Made by a program: the position numbers and the translations under genes. Below are positions 40,302 to 51,700 of a DNA stretch of 64,000 nucleotides, in pieces. This DNA is from Aurantiochytrium sp. KH105. Its lineage: Eukaryota > Sar > Bigyra > Thraustochytrida > Thraustochytriidae. The number at the start of each line of letters is the position of its first letter. Position 1 is the first letter of the stretch. Below the pieces are notes generated by a model. The model was not told the origin of the DNA and searched no databases. It worked only from the letters and a program-made list of their open reading frames with translations. Where the stretch lies: NCBI GenBank assembly GCA_003116975.1, contig BGKB01000224.1, positions 48,759 through 112,758 of the forward strand, in the 5' to 3' direction.

Positions 40302-43300
40302 ATGCGCGCGGGCCTCGCGTCGGCCGTGGTCGTGGCCGCGGTTGCCGTGACGGGCGCGCAGGCGCAACTCGACTCGTGCGTGTCCGAGGTCTCGGTGCTC
40401 TCCTGGGGAGGACTCGCCGGATGCTCGTCCCTGAGCACGTCGCTCGAACCCTGCTGTGGTAACGTCATCGCGTCCTCCGTGGACTCGAGCAGCTCCGGAG
40501 GCTACGGCAGCGACGGCAGCGTCGACACCTCGAGCGATGATGGCGCCGTCTGCCGCAGCGCCGTGGTCGAATCCGCCTACTGCAGCAACGCGAACCTGGA
40601 CTGCGACACCTTCCAGCCCAACTCGACCCACACCGTCTCCTTCGACCTCACCGTCGAGTACGCCACCGAGACCTGCTGCGAAAAGTGCAAGTGCTACGGT
40701 GACCCGCTCTGCGAGGCCTTTGACGGCACCACTGACCAGATGATCGAGTGCGATGGACGCAACTTCACCTCGTGCATGATGCAGCAGGACATTTGCCGCC
40801 AGCAGTTGGACCATGCCGGCAACCGCTGCAAGTGGCTCAAGGGCAACGACAACTTCCCCTGGTGGACCTCGAACCTCGTCGACGGCTCGCCCTGCCAGGC
40901 CGACTACAACGTCTCCGGCCAGCTGGAGCTCGTCCTCTTCGACGCCGAGGACCTCCGCATGTGGACCCTCATCGGCGAGCGTGGCGTCCAGACCGACTTT
41001 TACGTGCAGCTCCCCGGCGACGAGGAGCCCTACCACATCAGCGCCGAGTCGTGCTTCGACTACGACCCCCGCGATGTCGGCTCGAGCTCCACGGCCGCCG
41101 CCTGGACGCGCCCCACCTCGACCTCGTCGCTCCCCGACGTGTGGAGCGTGAGCACCCCGATTGACGTCGAGATCAAGTGGAAGATTGGCTACGAGGCCCT
41201 CGGCGTCTACGCCGATGTGGTCTGCACCAAGGCCATCGGCGCCGAGCGCTCCCGCCTCGACATCGAGAACATCACCAACACCCAGGGCATCACCGGCGGT
41301 GATGGCTTTTGCTTCACCGGCGTCATTGACCAGGAACAAGCCAGCGGCAGCAACGTCGACAACTCTGTGGCACTCCACTTCAAGTGCCTCTCGGCGCAGC
41401 TCCCCGACCTCTCCAACACCTGCAAGGCCCTCGCTGACGACACCTGCTACCCGCGCACCGTTCCGGGCTGGCAGCAGTACTGGTGCGAGACCGCCGAACT
41501 CGAGTTCACCCAGGCTTCCGTCGGTGCTGTCACCTATGGCGACATGATCGAGACTTGCATTTCCGACATTCGCGCCGGCACCGAGGCCACGCAGTCCGAG
41601 TCCTGGATCACGTACGCTTGCCAGATGAACTCGCAGCTCCCGTACGGATCTACCCAGCAGAACTCGTACGTTGAGGAGTGCGTGAACCTGCTCGCCGAAG
41701 AGGGCTGGTTTGAGTGGGCGCAGACCGCCAAATACCAGGGCATCATCCCCCATGAGTTCGTGCAGTCTGATACTTGCGTGAGCTCGATCGACGACTTCAC
41801 CACCATCCCCGACGACCTCGAGTGTGCCCCCGGCATGGTGGTCGAGACCAACCAGGACGGCACCTGGGTGCCTGTGCTCTACTTCCCGCCCGACTCGCCG
41901 CCGTGCGCCAACGCCACGATTGAGGCCAACGGTGATGACTACCCTGCGCTCTTCAAGTACCAGATCCGCATGCGCCAGTGCGGACTCGACGCCAAGTGCC
42001 TCGTCGCGGACGAGGGTACCGAGTGCAAGCCGCTCATGTCCATCGATCTCGAGCTGGTCTTTGGTGGCGCCGTGTGCTCTGCGGGCGGCGAGGACTGCAC
42101 CTCGTGCCTGCGTGACTTCTCTCAGACCCCGCCCGAGATTTGCGGCGACACCGACGGGGTCGAGTACACGATGGGCTCGTGCGAGGAGTGCTGCGAGACC
42201 AACAACTACGTTCCCGGCCAGAGCGAGCAGAACTGCCGCGAGCTGACCCTTGACACGCCGTACTGCGACACCAGCGACAGCTCCATGTCCTCGTACTGCA
42301 ACCAGCTCAAGCGCGGCAATGCCAACGGCATGCTCACAATCAACCTCATCGAGCCCGAGGATGGCTACAACAGCGCCGAGTGCTGCGAGACCTGCTCGCT
42401 GTGGGGTGATCCGTTTGGCGAGGCCTTTGACGGCTCGCGCGAGAAGCTCATCATTTGCGATTCGCGCGACTCGACGTGCTTTTCCAGCGAGGAGGTCTGC
42501 AACAACCTCGTTGACCACGCTGGCAACCCGTGCGTGTGGAACCAGACCGTCAAGGACCTCATTGGCAGCAACCGCGGCAACATTGGCGCCTATGGCTCGC
42601 CGTGCTTGGCAGACTTTGCCACATCCGGCGAGGCCGAGGTTGTGCTGTACACTGTGGACGAGCCCGAGTACAGCCTGAGCTTTTACACGGGTGAGCGCTC
42701 CATCCTGGACCAGCTGCTGCTGACGACGCCCCGCGGATCGTACACTCTGGACCCCGTCGAGTGCTACGGTGATGGCGAGTACCCTGGCTGGACCACCGTG
42801 TCTGGCGAGGACATCTCCACGGCCCTGAACCTGACCTTTACCGATTCGGGCGAGGATGGCTACGGAAACGACGAGCGCGTCTGGGCTGTGCTTGAGGCGG
42901 ACATGGGCATCTTCTTTCGCGTCACGTGCGTCAACTCGCAGGCCGTTACCACTGACTATGTGGGTGGCTACCGTCTCAACGTTGAGCACCTCGTCGACAC
43001 GAACCTCGATCGCTCCGACACTGGCGGCTACTGCGTCACCTCGGACCTCCGCGCCTACGGTGGCTCTTACACGAACAACTCGATGGCCGAGGAGTGCGAG
43101 GAGGGTGATCTCGCTGATGACCACGCGGCATGCAAGGCCTTTTGGTCGGGCGCCTGCACCCCGGATCAGATCGAACTCGGTATTGAGAACTGGTGCGAGG
43201 TCGCGAACCAGGACAAAACGGTGAATCAGTGCGTCAAGAGCATCAAGAAGAACAAGCCCGCAAAGACGGCCACTGCCTGGACCAAGGCAGTGTGCACGGC

Positions 43301-43790
43301 ACTTCTCCCCGAGAAGATGGCCACGGAGTCGAACAAGAACTTTATGCGCCGCTGTCAGGAGCTCGCTGAGACGGACGGCTACTACGCGATCGTCTCGAAC
43401 TTTGGCTCTGCCGGCGACCGCGCCTCGGTCAGCAGCTACTGCGCCAGCTCGGTGTCCGAGTACGGCTCGCGCGACGATGTTGACCCGTGCATTAGCGGCA
43501 TCTCGGTGCAGTATGATGATGGCAGCGGCGAATGGACCGAGGCCTTCTTCATTCCCGCGAACTTGCTCCCCTGTGACGGTACGCTTGAGGTCCCTGCCAG
43601 CACCAACAAGTACTGGCCGCTCTTCATCTACCCGATTCGCTTTGAGCAGTGCGACGTCCTCAACGAGGAGGGCGCCTGCCTTGCCAGCGAGAACGTAGAG
43701 GCAACCTGCATGTCGACCTTGGGCTATGGCTTGACGGTCACCTTTTCGCACAACAACCGGGTCAGCTGCCCCACCGTTGGTGATACCTAA
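40302..43790 (+). CDS. Array copy 3: secreted cysteine-rich two-module protein
   Basis: 1162 residues from ATG at 40302. Signal peptide MRAGLASAVVVAAVAVTGA, mature start near QAQLDSC. Shortly after the first CCGN there is a copy-specific Ser/Gly/Asp insertion (SVDSSSSGGYGSDGSVDTSS) absent from the other copies. Module A: CCEKCKCYGDPLCEAFDG, RNFTSC, DHAGNRCKWLKG, GERGVQTD. Module B: CCETCSLWGDPFGEAFDG, DHAGNPCVWNQT, GERSILDQ, FIYPIRFEQCDVLNEEGACL. The last residues (VSCPTVGDT) differ from the usual GCPDDA end. Codons strongly prefer C in third position, which produces a spurious antisense frame over the full length. Parts match copy 4, others copy 6, at the DNA level. Confidence 0.94.
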   Translation: MRAGLASAVVVAAVAVTGAQAQLDSCVSEVSVLSWGGLAGCSSLSTSLEPCCGNVIASSVDSSSSGGYGSDGSVDTSSDDGAVCRSAVVESAYCSNANLDCDTFQPNSTHTVSFDLTVEYATETCCEKCKCYGDPLCEAFDGTTDQMIECDGRNFTSCMMQQDICRQQLDHAGNRCKWLKGNDNFPWWTSNLVDGSPCQADYNVSGQLELVLFDAEDLRMWTLIGERGVQTDFYVQLPGDEEPYHISAESCFDYDPRDVGSSSTAAAWTRPTSTSSLPDVWSVSTPIDVEIKWKIGYEALGVYADVVCTKAIGAERSRLDIENITNTQGITGGDGFCFTGVIDQEQASGSNVDNSVALHFKCLSAQLPDLSNTCKALADDTCYPRTVPGWQQYWCETAELEFTQASVGAVTYGDMIETCISDIRAGTEATQSESWITYACQMNSQLPYGSTQQNSYVEECVNLLAEEGWFEWAQTAKYQGIIPHEFVQSDTCVSSIDDFTTIPDDLECAPGMVVETNQDGTWVPVLYFPPDSPPCANATIEANGDDYPALFKYQIRMRQCGLDAKCLVADEGTECKPLMSIDLELVFGGAVCSAGGEDCTSCLRDFSQTPPEICGDTDGVEYTMGSCEECCETNNYVPGQSEQNCRELTLDTPYCDTSDSSMSSYCNQLKRGNANGMLTINLIEPEDGYNSAECCETCSLWGDPFGEAFDGSREKLIICDSRDSTCFSSEEVCNNLVDHAGNPCVWNQTVKDLIGSNRGNIGAYGSPCLADFATSGEAEVVLYTVDEPEYSLSFYTGERSILDQLLLTTPRGSYTLDPVECYGDGEYPGWTTVSGEDISTALNLTFTDSGEDGYGNDERVWAVLEADMGIFFRVTCVNSQAVTTDYVGGYRLNVEHLVDTNLDRSDTGGYCVTSDLRAYGGSYTNNSMAEECEEGDLADDHAACKAFWSGACTPDQIELGIENWCEVANQDKTVNQCVKSIKKNKPAKTATAWTKAVCTALLPEKMATESNKNFMRRCQELAETDGYYAIVSNFGSAGDRASVSSYCASSVSEYGSRDDVDPCISGISVQYDDGSGEWTEAFFIPANLLPCDGTLEVPASTNKYWPLFIYPIRFEQCDVLNEEGACLASENVEATCMSTLGYGLTVTFSHNNRVSCPTVGDT

Positions 43791-43804
43791 ATCGACAGCC
43801 TTAG

Positions 43805-44058
43805 TCGGCTTCACGTATTTCTTTTTCGGTAAAATCAATGATGAACTAAGCTTTGACCTGCATGAATTGACTTTTGTTCGTTTTTGGCCTCGTCTTGATG
43901 AGATGTCATTCCATCGCGAGTCGCTCACTCATCGGCTACACGTATTTCTTTTTCGGTAAAATCAATGATGGGCTAAACCTTGACCTGCTTGAATTGACTC
44001 TTGTTCGTTTTTCGCCTCGTCTTGATGAGATGGCACCCCATCGCGAGTCACTCACTCA
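43805..44058. repeat. 127-bp tandem duplication after copy 3
   Basis: Two head-to-tail copies (43805-43931 and 43932-44058) starting TCGGCT(T/A)CACGTATTTCT and ending CTCACTCA, differing at roughly a dozen positions. It begins 14 bases after the stop codon of copy 3, so at least one unit may lie in the 3' UTR. Confidence 0.9.
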
Positions 44059-44370
44059 GGTTGTCGCGCTCAATGGGCAGGACGACTCGGATGTGGGATC
44101 AATCACAAAAGATTCTCTTTGGTTCGAACAGGACACACAGAAACAACAAAAAAGAATGTGCGAATTACATTGCTCCGGTAAGCAAGCCGACTCGAACGAA
44201 TCAATAGTCACACAGAAGAGCAATCGTTCGTTTTTGAATCGCCAATGAACAGCAAATGTGCGAAATAGTTCCGTTGTCATCTGCAGGGACAATGGCGACC
44301 CGTCTAAAAGCGCGATGACTTGACAATGTGCGATCGATGGTGAATGCGCTTCTGTGGTGAGCTAGGGTGA

Positions 44371-44780
44371 GCAAATACATTTGCCCTCCAAGCTTCGCGA
44401 AGACTGACATCTTGATCGCAAGCTGATGCAGGCTCGCTAGCTAACTAGCTTGCTAACAGACTGAGGCGCCCGACACGTCAGCTGTCCCCCGAACAAACAG
44501 GTTACGGAAGAGATCAACGCCGCTTCAGTCGTCCACTCAAGCTTTCACCATGTCGCAAAAGCGGAAGAACTTTCGCAAAGGGGAGCAAATGCATTTGCCC
44601 TCCAAACTTCGCGAAGACCGACATCTCGATCGCAAGCTGATGCAGGCTCGCTAGCTAGCTAGCCGACTGACTGAGGCGTCCGACACGTCAGCTGTCCGCC
44701 GAACAAAGAGGTTACGGAAGAGATCAACACCGCTTCAGTCGTGCACTCAAGCTTTCACCATGTCGCAACGCACAAGATAA
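44371..44780. repeat. About 210-bp tandem duplication
   Basis: Two copies, starting GCAAAT(A/G)CATTTGCCCTCCA at 44371 and 44585, both containing GCTGATGCAGGCTCGCTAGC, GACACGTCAGCTGTCC, GGTTACGGAAGAGATCAAC and CAAGCTTTCACCATGTCGCAA. Offset is 210-214 bases with small indels. Confidence 0.9.
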
Positions 44781-46802
44781 TTTAGCATGGCCAAACCTAC
44801 CCCATTCCCCACGAGAACGCCATGTCGTGATGCTCGATACTTGTGTGCATGCGCCACAATGCAAGATCGAAAAGTATTGGATTTTTCGCATGGAAAAATC
44901 CGAAGAGGCGGAGGGAGAAAGAGAGCTTGGTTGACCTGGCCGCTGCTCAAGCTTACCTTGTGGAAGAATCAAGAGAAGGATGCGTACCAATCGTTGGTTT
45001 CAAAACAAGAACAAATCCTCGGTAAGAGACAGAAAGCTTTTCAACCTCGCCATCCTTGCGAACGATCGTCTTCTACTGCTGCAGAACGAGGTCACGGTCG
45101 AAATTTCTGTCAATGTCCTTTTGCAGCCTGCTTGCGCGTGATGGGACGATGACAGGAAGATTCGAAGCAGCTCGTGTATGGCGACACGTATGCATGCGAT
45201 GCCAACGTTTCCACACGCGTAAGCCTCGAGCGAAATGGCCAAGTGGCTACGCCGGTATACCGCCCGCTCAATTGGATCTATCGACATGTACAGGATTCGA
45301 AAATGGTTGCTTGTTGAGGGAATTGGTTCGGATAAGGTCGACTTTTGGTGTCGCTGATCAACAAGGAACTCCCTTTTGGCTTTTGTTCTTTCTCCTCTTC
45401 TTTCATGATGCCGGCTGTTTTGAGTTCTTTTTGTTCTGTCTCCAAACGCAGCACTCATTTGAGAACTTTACCATGCAACATCAACGATTAACGTGAAGAG
45501 CAATATCATGGATTTCTTGTTTCGTGAAGCTAAAAGCCAACATGACCTCGATCCATCTCAAATTGTACAAGATAACTGTGAACTAGTTTGCATTGTGGTC
45601 TAGAGGGTTGAAAAACACGCTATGCGCTTCGCGGGATTTGTCACATCAATTTGACGATGCCATAGCGCACATCACTTTGGAAACACTTCTAGCAATGCGA
45701 ATGGCAAGAACAGATCGCTGGTCACTGGTCCATCTCTCGTTGCAAGTTGTCGATGCAACTTTTAACTCTGGGCTTCATCGGATTCCTTCGATTCAGCTTT
45801 AGAGAATGGGTGACCGTTCTTGTCCCATCTTGCTACCACTTCTTTTGAACAAGTTCAGGCTTGAGTTGCTGCTTCATTGATGCTTGCTTTTCTCTCGAGG
45901 GCTTTGCACGAGCCTGTATCCTCGCCATTTGCTTTTACTAACGGGCGATGCGCAGCCTTCACTCACCCCGTTCCTTCATTTCGCTACGCCTCTTCGTTCC
46001 TTCGTTCCTGGGAGCGAGCGAGCAAGCGTCTTCCGCGTCTCTCGAATTCAGAGCCGTCGCCCAGCTCACGCCTCCTTCCGCACTTTTCTCTTTCCACCGC
46101 CGCCAGCCAGCCGGAAACCTTCTCGGCGAGGCGGTCCCGCCAGGCCTCGCCTCGCCTCGCCGCGTCTTGCACCGCCTCCCATCGCGCGCAGTGCGCCGTG
46201 CTAGCCTCCCATCGCGCCGCCATCTCGGCACGACGCTCTATCAGCCGCCGCATCTGTGGTACGGGCGGCGCACACCTCGCGGTGCACACCCTGATTTCTC
46301 CACCAGCGCGCACGCACTGCACGCGGCGCAGCAGCATGCACGAGCCACCGCAGGCCTCCCTGGACCCGCTGCGCCTCGCTGCGCCTCGCCCGCGCACTCC
46401 CGCTCACGCACGCGGCGGCGTCGCCACCGCGCGGGTCGCGCGCTGCGAGCCTGGCGCCCGAGCACGGCCGGGTCAAGCGGCAGGCGCTCCTTGATCTCGC
46501 GGTAGCACGCAGCGCGTGCAGCGGCCCGCCACCGCTGCAGCCACCATGGCCACTGGCACCCAGGCGACCGTTCTTTTCCCGACTTCGGCGTGGCGGCCAT
46601 GGCGGCTGCTCGCGATCCCGGAGCCGCGCAAGCGGGGTTCAGGCACACGGCCCGCCAGGCCGCTGCCGGCGGCGAGAGGAGGCGAAAGCGAGAAGGCGGC
46701 AGCCCGGCTGCGGCTGTTCTCGCGCGGTTCCGTGCCGTGATGCGGCGAGGCCGCGCGGGCGAGGGAAAGGAAGGGAACAAACGAAAAGGGACTCGGGGTC
46801 GA

Positions 46803-46803
<1 letters not shown>

Positions 46804-46882
<79 letters not shown>
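46804..46882. repeat. (CTG)26 trinucleotide repeat
   Basis: Uninterrupted CTG/GCT run of about 79 bases. It would read as poly-Ala, poly-Leu, poly-Cys (plus) or poly-Ser/Gln (minus), and no well-supported gene covers it. Confidence 0.97.
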
Positions 46883-46883
<1 letters not shown>

Positions 46884-48756
46884 AACTATGGAGCAGACGA
46901 TCTTCTCTCTCCCGACACTGCTGGCTGGGGCAGGAATGGAGGGGGAAAGAGGGAGCCAATTGCGCATTGGCGGGGAGCGCAAAGCGTAGTTTGCGCGCGT
47001 CTGTTCGACTGTGTATAATATCATATCTCGTGCGCAGCAAACTCGAGGCGGGCCGCATCTTGCGCTTCCTGGAGGAAGGCACACTGCGGGCCCCGCACCA
47101 GGCCCTCCGCGAGGACGCGCGGGCCAGAGCGCCACTGGAAGCGGCAGAGGGGCCGCGGTCTACGCACGGCCGCCACAAATTCCCGCAGCGCGAGCCAGAG
47201 GGGGATAGCGAGGCGGCCCGTGATTGGCGGGGCCGCGCACGTGCCGCGGTGGTAAGATAGCGTCTGCCATGGCTGCTGCAGCTGCGTCTGCGCGGGAAAA
47301 GCCGGAGAGCGTCTCGAAGAATCCCAATGGCCAAGGCGATTGTTCATCTCGCAGCGCGCAGCGGCTGCGACCTCGTGCGCTCGAGGGCGGCGGCCTTGAG
47401 CGCGCAGCCCGGCTGCGCTCGGCGCGGGAGACGCGTGCGAGTTGTAAAGGGCGCGTGCATGAATTTCGCGGCAGCTTGCGAAGCTTGCTGGCTTGCGTCT
47501 GTCGGCTGGCACCGCGGGCAGCCACCAGTCATCCGACGCAGAGGTAGTGGCGGAGAGCAAGCATGGCACGCCGCGGCGACACACCGCGGCGGGAATCATG
47601 TAAAGCAACAAAACAGACGCTTACGTGCTATTTATAGTCAGCAAAAGAAAAAGAAGCAGGTGGAGCCGGAATCAGGCGCAGAGGGAGGGAGGACTGGAGA
47701 ATAGAGCGACCAAGCGAATGGGGCGCCACATTCTCTCGCGTCTTCAAGCGAGGCGCGTTCGCGAGTCTCAGACGCCTTGCGCACCACGCACGCGGACGCG
47801 AACGTCACGGCACTTCTCGCTCGCTTCCCGCGGGCGCGGCGACCAGCACTTGGCCGCTAGCTTGCCGTGATCCCAAGTCGGCTCTGCCAATGCGGTGACA
47901 GACGCAAAGAAGCAAAACAAAAGCGCCAGAAACCAGAGAATAAAAAATGCAAAAGCCAAAGCTGCTTCCTCCTTTTCCTTCCGAGGCGTCGCGTCGGGGG
48001 CTCGGACCTAGCCTTCTTCCGCTTTCCCCCCCTCTCCATCGACCGAGAGCAATGGAAAGCGCGGGGAAGAAGGAAAAGAAATGCGGCCGCCTCTGAGCGT
48101 CACGCGCCCGTACGGATCGCGTGCGGCTGCGGGAGGGCGCCAGGCAGCGCGCAGGGCCGGCCGCCGGGGGCGTGTGGGGCGCGCTGCGGGAAGGAGCCCG
48201 TGACGCGAGGGGGCGCCGCCGCTGCTGCGGCCAGGGGGCGCGAGGGGCGGGGAGCTTTTCTTTCTTACTTTCCCACCCTCCTCCCCTCTCCCCGACGCTC
48301 CCTCTCTGTCCCTCTGGCTCCGTCTGCCTTCTCCCTTTCTCTCTCTCGGGCGGGCCGGCTAGCTGCGTCCGAGGCCACTCAATCAAGGGAAGCGAATTCA
48401 AATCATGCGCGAGACGCGGCAGGGTGCCAGCAGAAATCAAATCCCGATCGAGACGGTCGACGCCAGCGTCGATCGATCGCTCGTCAGGTTGCTAGATTGC
48501 TAGCTAGCTAGATAGCTAGCTCGACACGCCTCGCCCGAAGGCGACGCGTGCCTCAGGTACGTCGAGCTCGCGACGTGCGCGTGCTCGCTTGCGCGCTCTT
48601 GTCCGAGAATGAAAAACAACAAGGAGCTCCGCGTGACTAACTTATAGCCTGCATGTCCCCGTGATCGATCGATTGGTCGCATGTACATTTACATATCAAA
48701 CCACAGATTGCCTGCTGAGAAAGAAACAAGAGAAAAGGTAGTAGACGTCTGGCACC

Positions 48757-51700
48757 ATGCGCAGCGTCGCCACCGCCGCCGTCGTGCTGAGCCTGGCGCT
48801 CTCCGCCCAGGCCCAGACCGACTCGTGCGAGATCACGCTCGACACCATCGACTGGTCCACCACCAACCCGCTCGGCCTCTCCGGCTGCGGCGACTCCCCC
48901 GTCTCCTTTGGCGGATGCTGCGGTAACGTCCTTCAGGATTCCGAGGACACCTGCAGCGTCGTTGTCTACGAGTCCGCAGCCTGTGAGGACAGTGACGAAG
49001 GCTGCGCGACTTATGTCCCCAACGCCACTGACTCCGTCACCTTCTCCTTCGAGTGGGCCTACTCCTCGACGGAGACCTGCTGCGAAAAGTGCAAGTGCTA
49101 TGGTGATCCTCTCTGCGAGGCCTTCGATGGCACCACTGACCAGATGATCGAGTGCGATGGCCGCAACTTCACCTCGTGCAAGATGGAGCAGTCCATCTGC
49201 CGCGAGCAGTTTGACCATGCCGGAAACCGCTGCAAGTGGCTCAAGGGCAACCTCAACTACCCGTGGTGGAACTCCAACCTCGAGGACGGCTCGCCCTGCC
49301 AGGCCGACTACAACGTTTCCGGCCAGCTGGAGCTCCCTCTCCTCGAGATCGACGGCCTCTCCATGTCCACCCTCATCGGCGAGCGCGGCGTCCAAACCGA
49401 CTTCTCCATTACCCTCTCTGGCGACAGCGAGGCCTACACGCTCAACTCGGACACCTGCTTCGACTACGACCCGCGCGACGTCGGCACCGCCAACGCTGCC
49501 AACGCCTGGGGCCTTCCTTCCTCGGCCTCGTCTATCCCGGACTCGTGGACCGTGAGCATCCCCAACGATGTGGAGATCCGCTGGCACATCAACGACCCGA
49601 CCCTCGGTGTCTTTGCCGACGTCATCTGCAACAAGGCCATCGGCGCCGAGCGTACCCGCCTTGACATTGAGAACATCACCAACACTCAGGGTCTCACTGG
49701 CGGCGATGGCTTCTGCTTCACTGGTGTCATCGACCAGGAGCAGGCCAGCGGCACCAACGTCGACAACTCGGTGGCGCTTCACTACAAGTGCCTCTCGGAG
49801 CAGCTTCCGGACCTTGCCAACACCTGCAAGGCCCTCACTGACGATACCTGCTACCCGCGCACCGTCCTGGGCTGGCAGCAGTACTGGTGCGAGACCGCCG
49901 AGCTCGAGTTTACCCAGGCTTCCGTCGGTGCTGTCACCTATGGCGACATGATCGAGACCTGCCTCACCGATCTTCGCACTGGCACTGGCGAGGAGCAGTC
50001 GCAGACCTGGATCACGTACGCTTGCCAGATGAACTCGCAGCTCCCGTATGGAACTACCCAGCAGGACTCGTACGTTGAGCAGTGCGTCAACCTGCTTGCC
50101 GAAGAGGGCTGGTACGAGTGGGCCCAGACCGCCCAGTACCAGGGCATCATCCCCCACGAGTACGTGCAGTCTGACACTTGCGTGAGCTCGATCGACGACT
50201 TTACCACGATCCCGGACGACCTCGAGTGCGCCTCGGGCATGATTGTCGAGACCAACCAGGACGGCACCTGGGTTCCCATCTTTTACTTCCCGCCTGACAC
50301 GCCGCTGTGCACTGGTGCCATTGCCGAGGCTACCGGCGATGTCTACCCTGAGCTCTTCCTGTACCAGATCCGCCTGCGGCGCTGCGGTCTCGCTGCCAAG
50401 TGCCTTGTTGCTGATGAGGGCACCGAGTGCAAGCCGCTGCCTTCGATTGATGCTGAGCTCATCTTTGCTGGCCAGGTGTGCATCCAGTCTGGTGGCGAAT
50501 GCGACACTTGCGTGCAGAACAACAACGACATGCCCCCGGCCGTGTGCGAGACCAACGAGCAGGACACGTACACCCTTGGCTACTGCGAGCAGTGCTGTGA
50601 GACCAACAACTTTGTCCCTGGCGAGGAGAACCAGACCTGCCGCGAGCTCGTGGTCAGCACCCCGTTCTGCGACGCTTCGGACTCCACCACGAGCGCCTAC
50701 TGCACCAACCTCAAACGCTCGCGCCGTAACGCCAAGCTCACTCTCGGCCTGGAGAAGGTTGTTGTTGAGGGCGAGGAGTTCTGCTGCGAGAGCTGCCAGC
50801 TCTGGGGTGATCCCTTTGGTGAGGCCTTTGACGGCTCGCGCGAGAAGCTCATTGTCTGTGATGCCCGCGACGAGGACTGCTTCACGCAAGAGGAGATCTG
50901 CGATACTCTTCTCGATCATGCCGGCAACCCGTGCGTGTGGAACCAGACGACCAAGGACCTCATTGGCAGCAACCGCGGTAACATTGCCGCCTACGGCTCG
51001 CCTTGCCTTCCGGATTACGCCCAGTCTGGCGAGAACGAGATTGTTCTCTACGAAGTTTCTGAGCCCTTTTACTACCTGAGCTTTTACACCGGTGAGCGCT
51101 CTATCCTTGACTTTATGATGCTCAACACGAGCAAGGGCCAGTACACCCTCGACCCGGAAGCATGCTACGGTGACGGCGAGCTCGCTGGCTGGACCACCGT
51201 CTCGGGTACGCCAGTCGAGGAGGCCTTTGAGCTCACCTACACTGGCGCTGGCGAGGATGGCTACGGTAACGACGAACGCGTCTGGGCTGTTTACGAGCCG
51301 GACATGGGCATCTTCTTCCGCGTCACCTGCGTCAACTCGCAGGCCGTGACCTCTGACGTCGTTGGTGGCTACCGTCTTAACATTGAGCACCTTGTCGACA
51401 CGGATCAGGAGCGCACGTCGACGAGCGGCTACTGCGTGAGCGGCGACCTTCTCTTTTACGGTGGCTCTTACACGAACAACTCGTTTGCTGAGGAGTGCGA
51501 GGTCAAGGATCTCAAGCTCGATCACCTTGCCTGCAAGGCCTTCTGGTCGGGTGCCTGCACTCCGGACCAGATCGACCTCGGCATTGAGAAGTGGTGCGAG
51601 ACCGCCAACCAGCCCAACTCGGTGACCAGCTGTGTCAACAGCATCAAGCGCAGCAACCGCGTCAAGACCGGTGAGCTCTGGATCAAGGCTGTGTGCACGG

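Larger units (their letters stand above)
43791..48756. other. Large spacer between copies 3 and 4
   Basis: 5 kb. The first kilobase holds two different tandem duplications (listed separately) in AT-richer DNA; 44800-45880 has short frames without recognisable content; from 45950 GC rises and a minus-strand stretch (about 46790-45984) could encode a small protein: one frame has MAATPKSGKERSPG and WWLQRWRAAARAACYREIKE, another MRRLIERRAEMAARWEASTA. Linking them would need an intron I could not place. A long CTG repeat follows. The end of the spacer has GCTAGCTAGCTAG runs (48488-48520) and a purine-rich leader. Confidence 0.4.

Noticed and set aside
40077-43928. 1283-codon minus-strand open frame antisense to array copy 3
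   Set aside because: It mirrors the plus-strand gene in the frame kept open by strong C-ending codon bias (few antisense stops). Composition is Val/Ala/Gly/Arg-rich, it has no recognisable motif, and similar antisense frames lie over copies 4, 5 and 6.
46590-47018. 142-codon plus frame with poly-alanine across the CTG repeat
   Set aside because: The only feature is the homopolymer produced by the repeat; flanking sequence is Arg/Gly/Ala-rich, and all other frames across the repeat are also open.
48637-51525. 962-codon minus-strand open frame antisense to array copy 4
   Set aside because: Same codon-bias shadow as over copy 3; the plus strand has a signal peptide and conserved cysteines, the minus strand does not.
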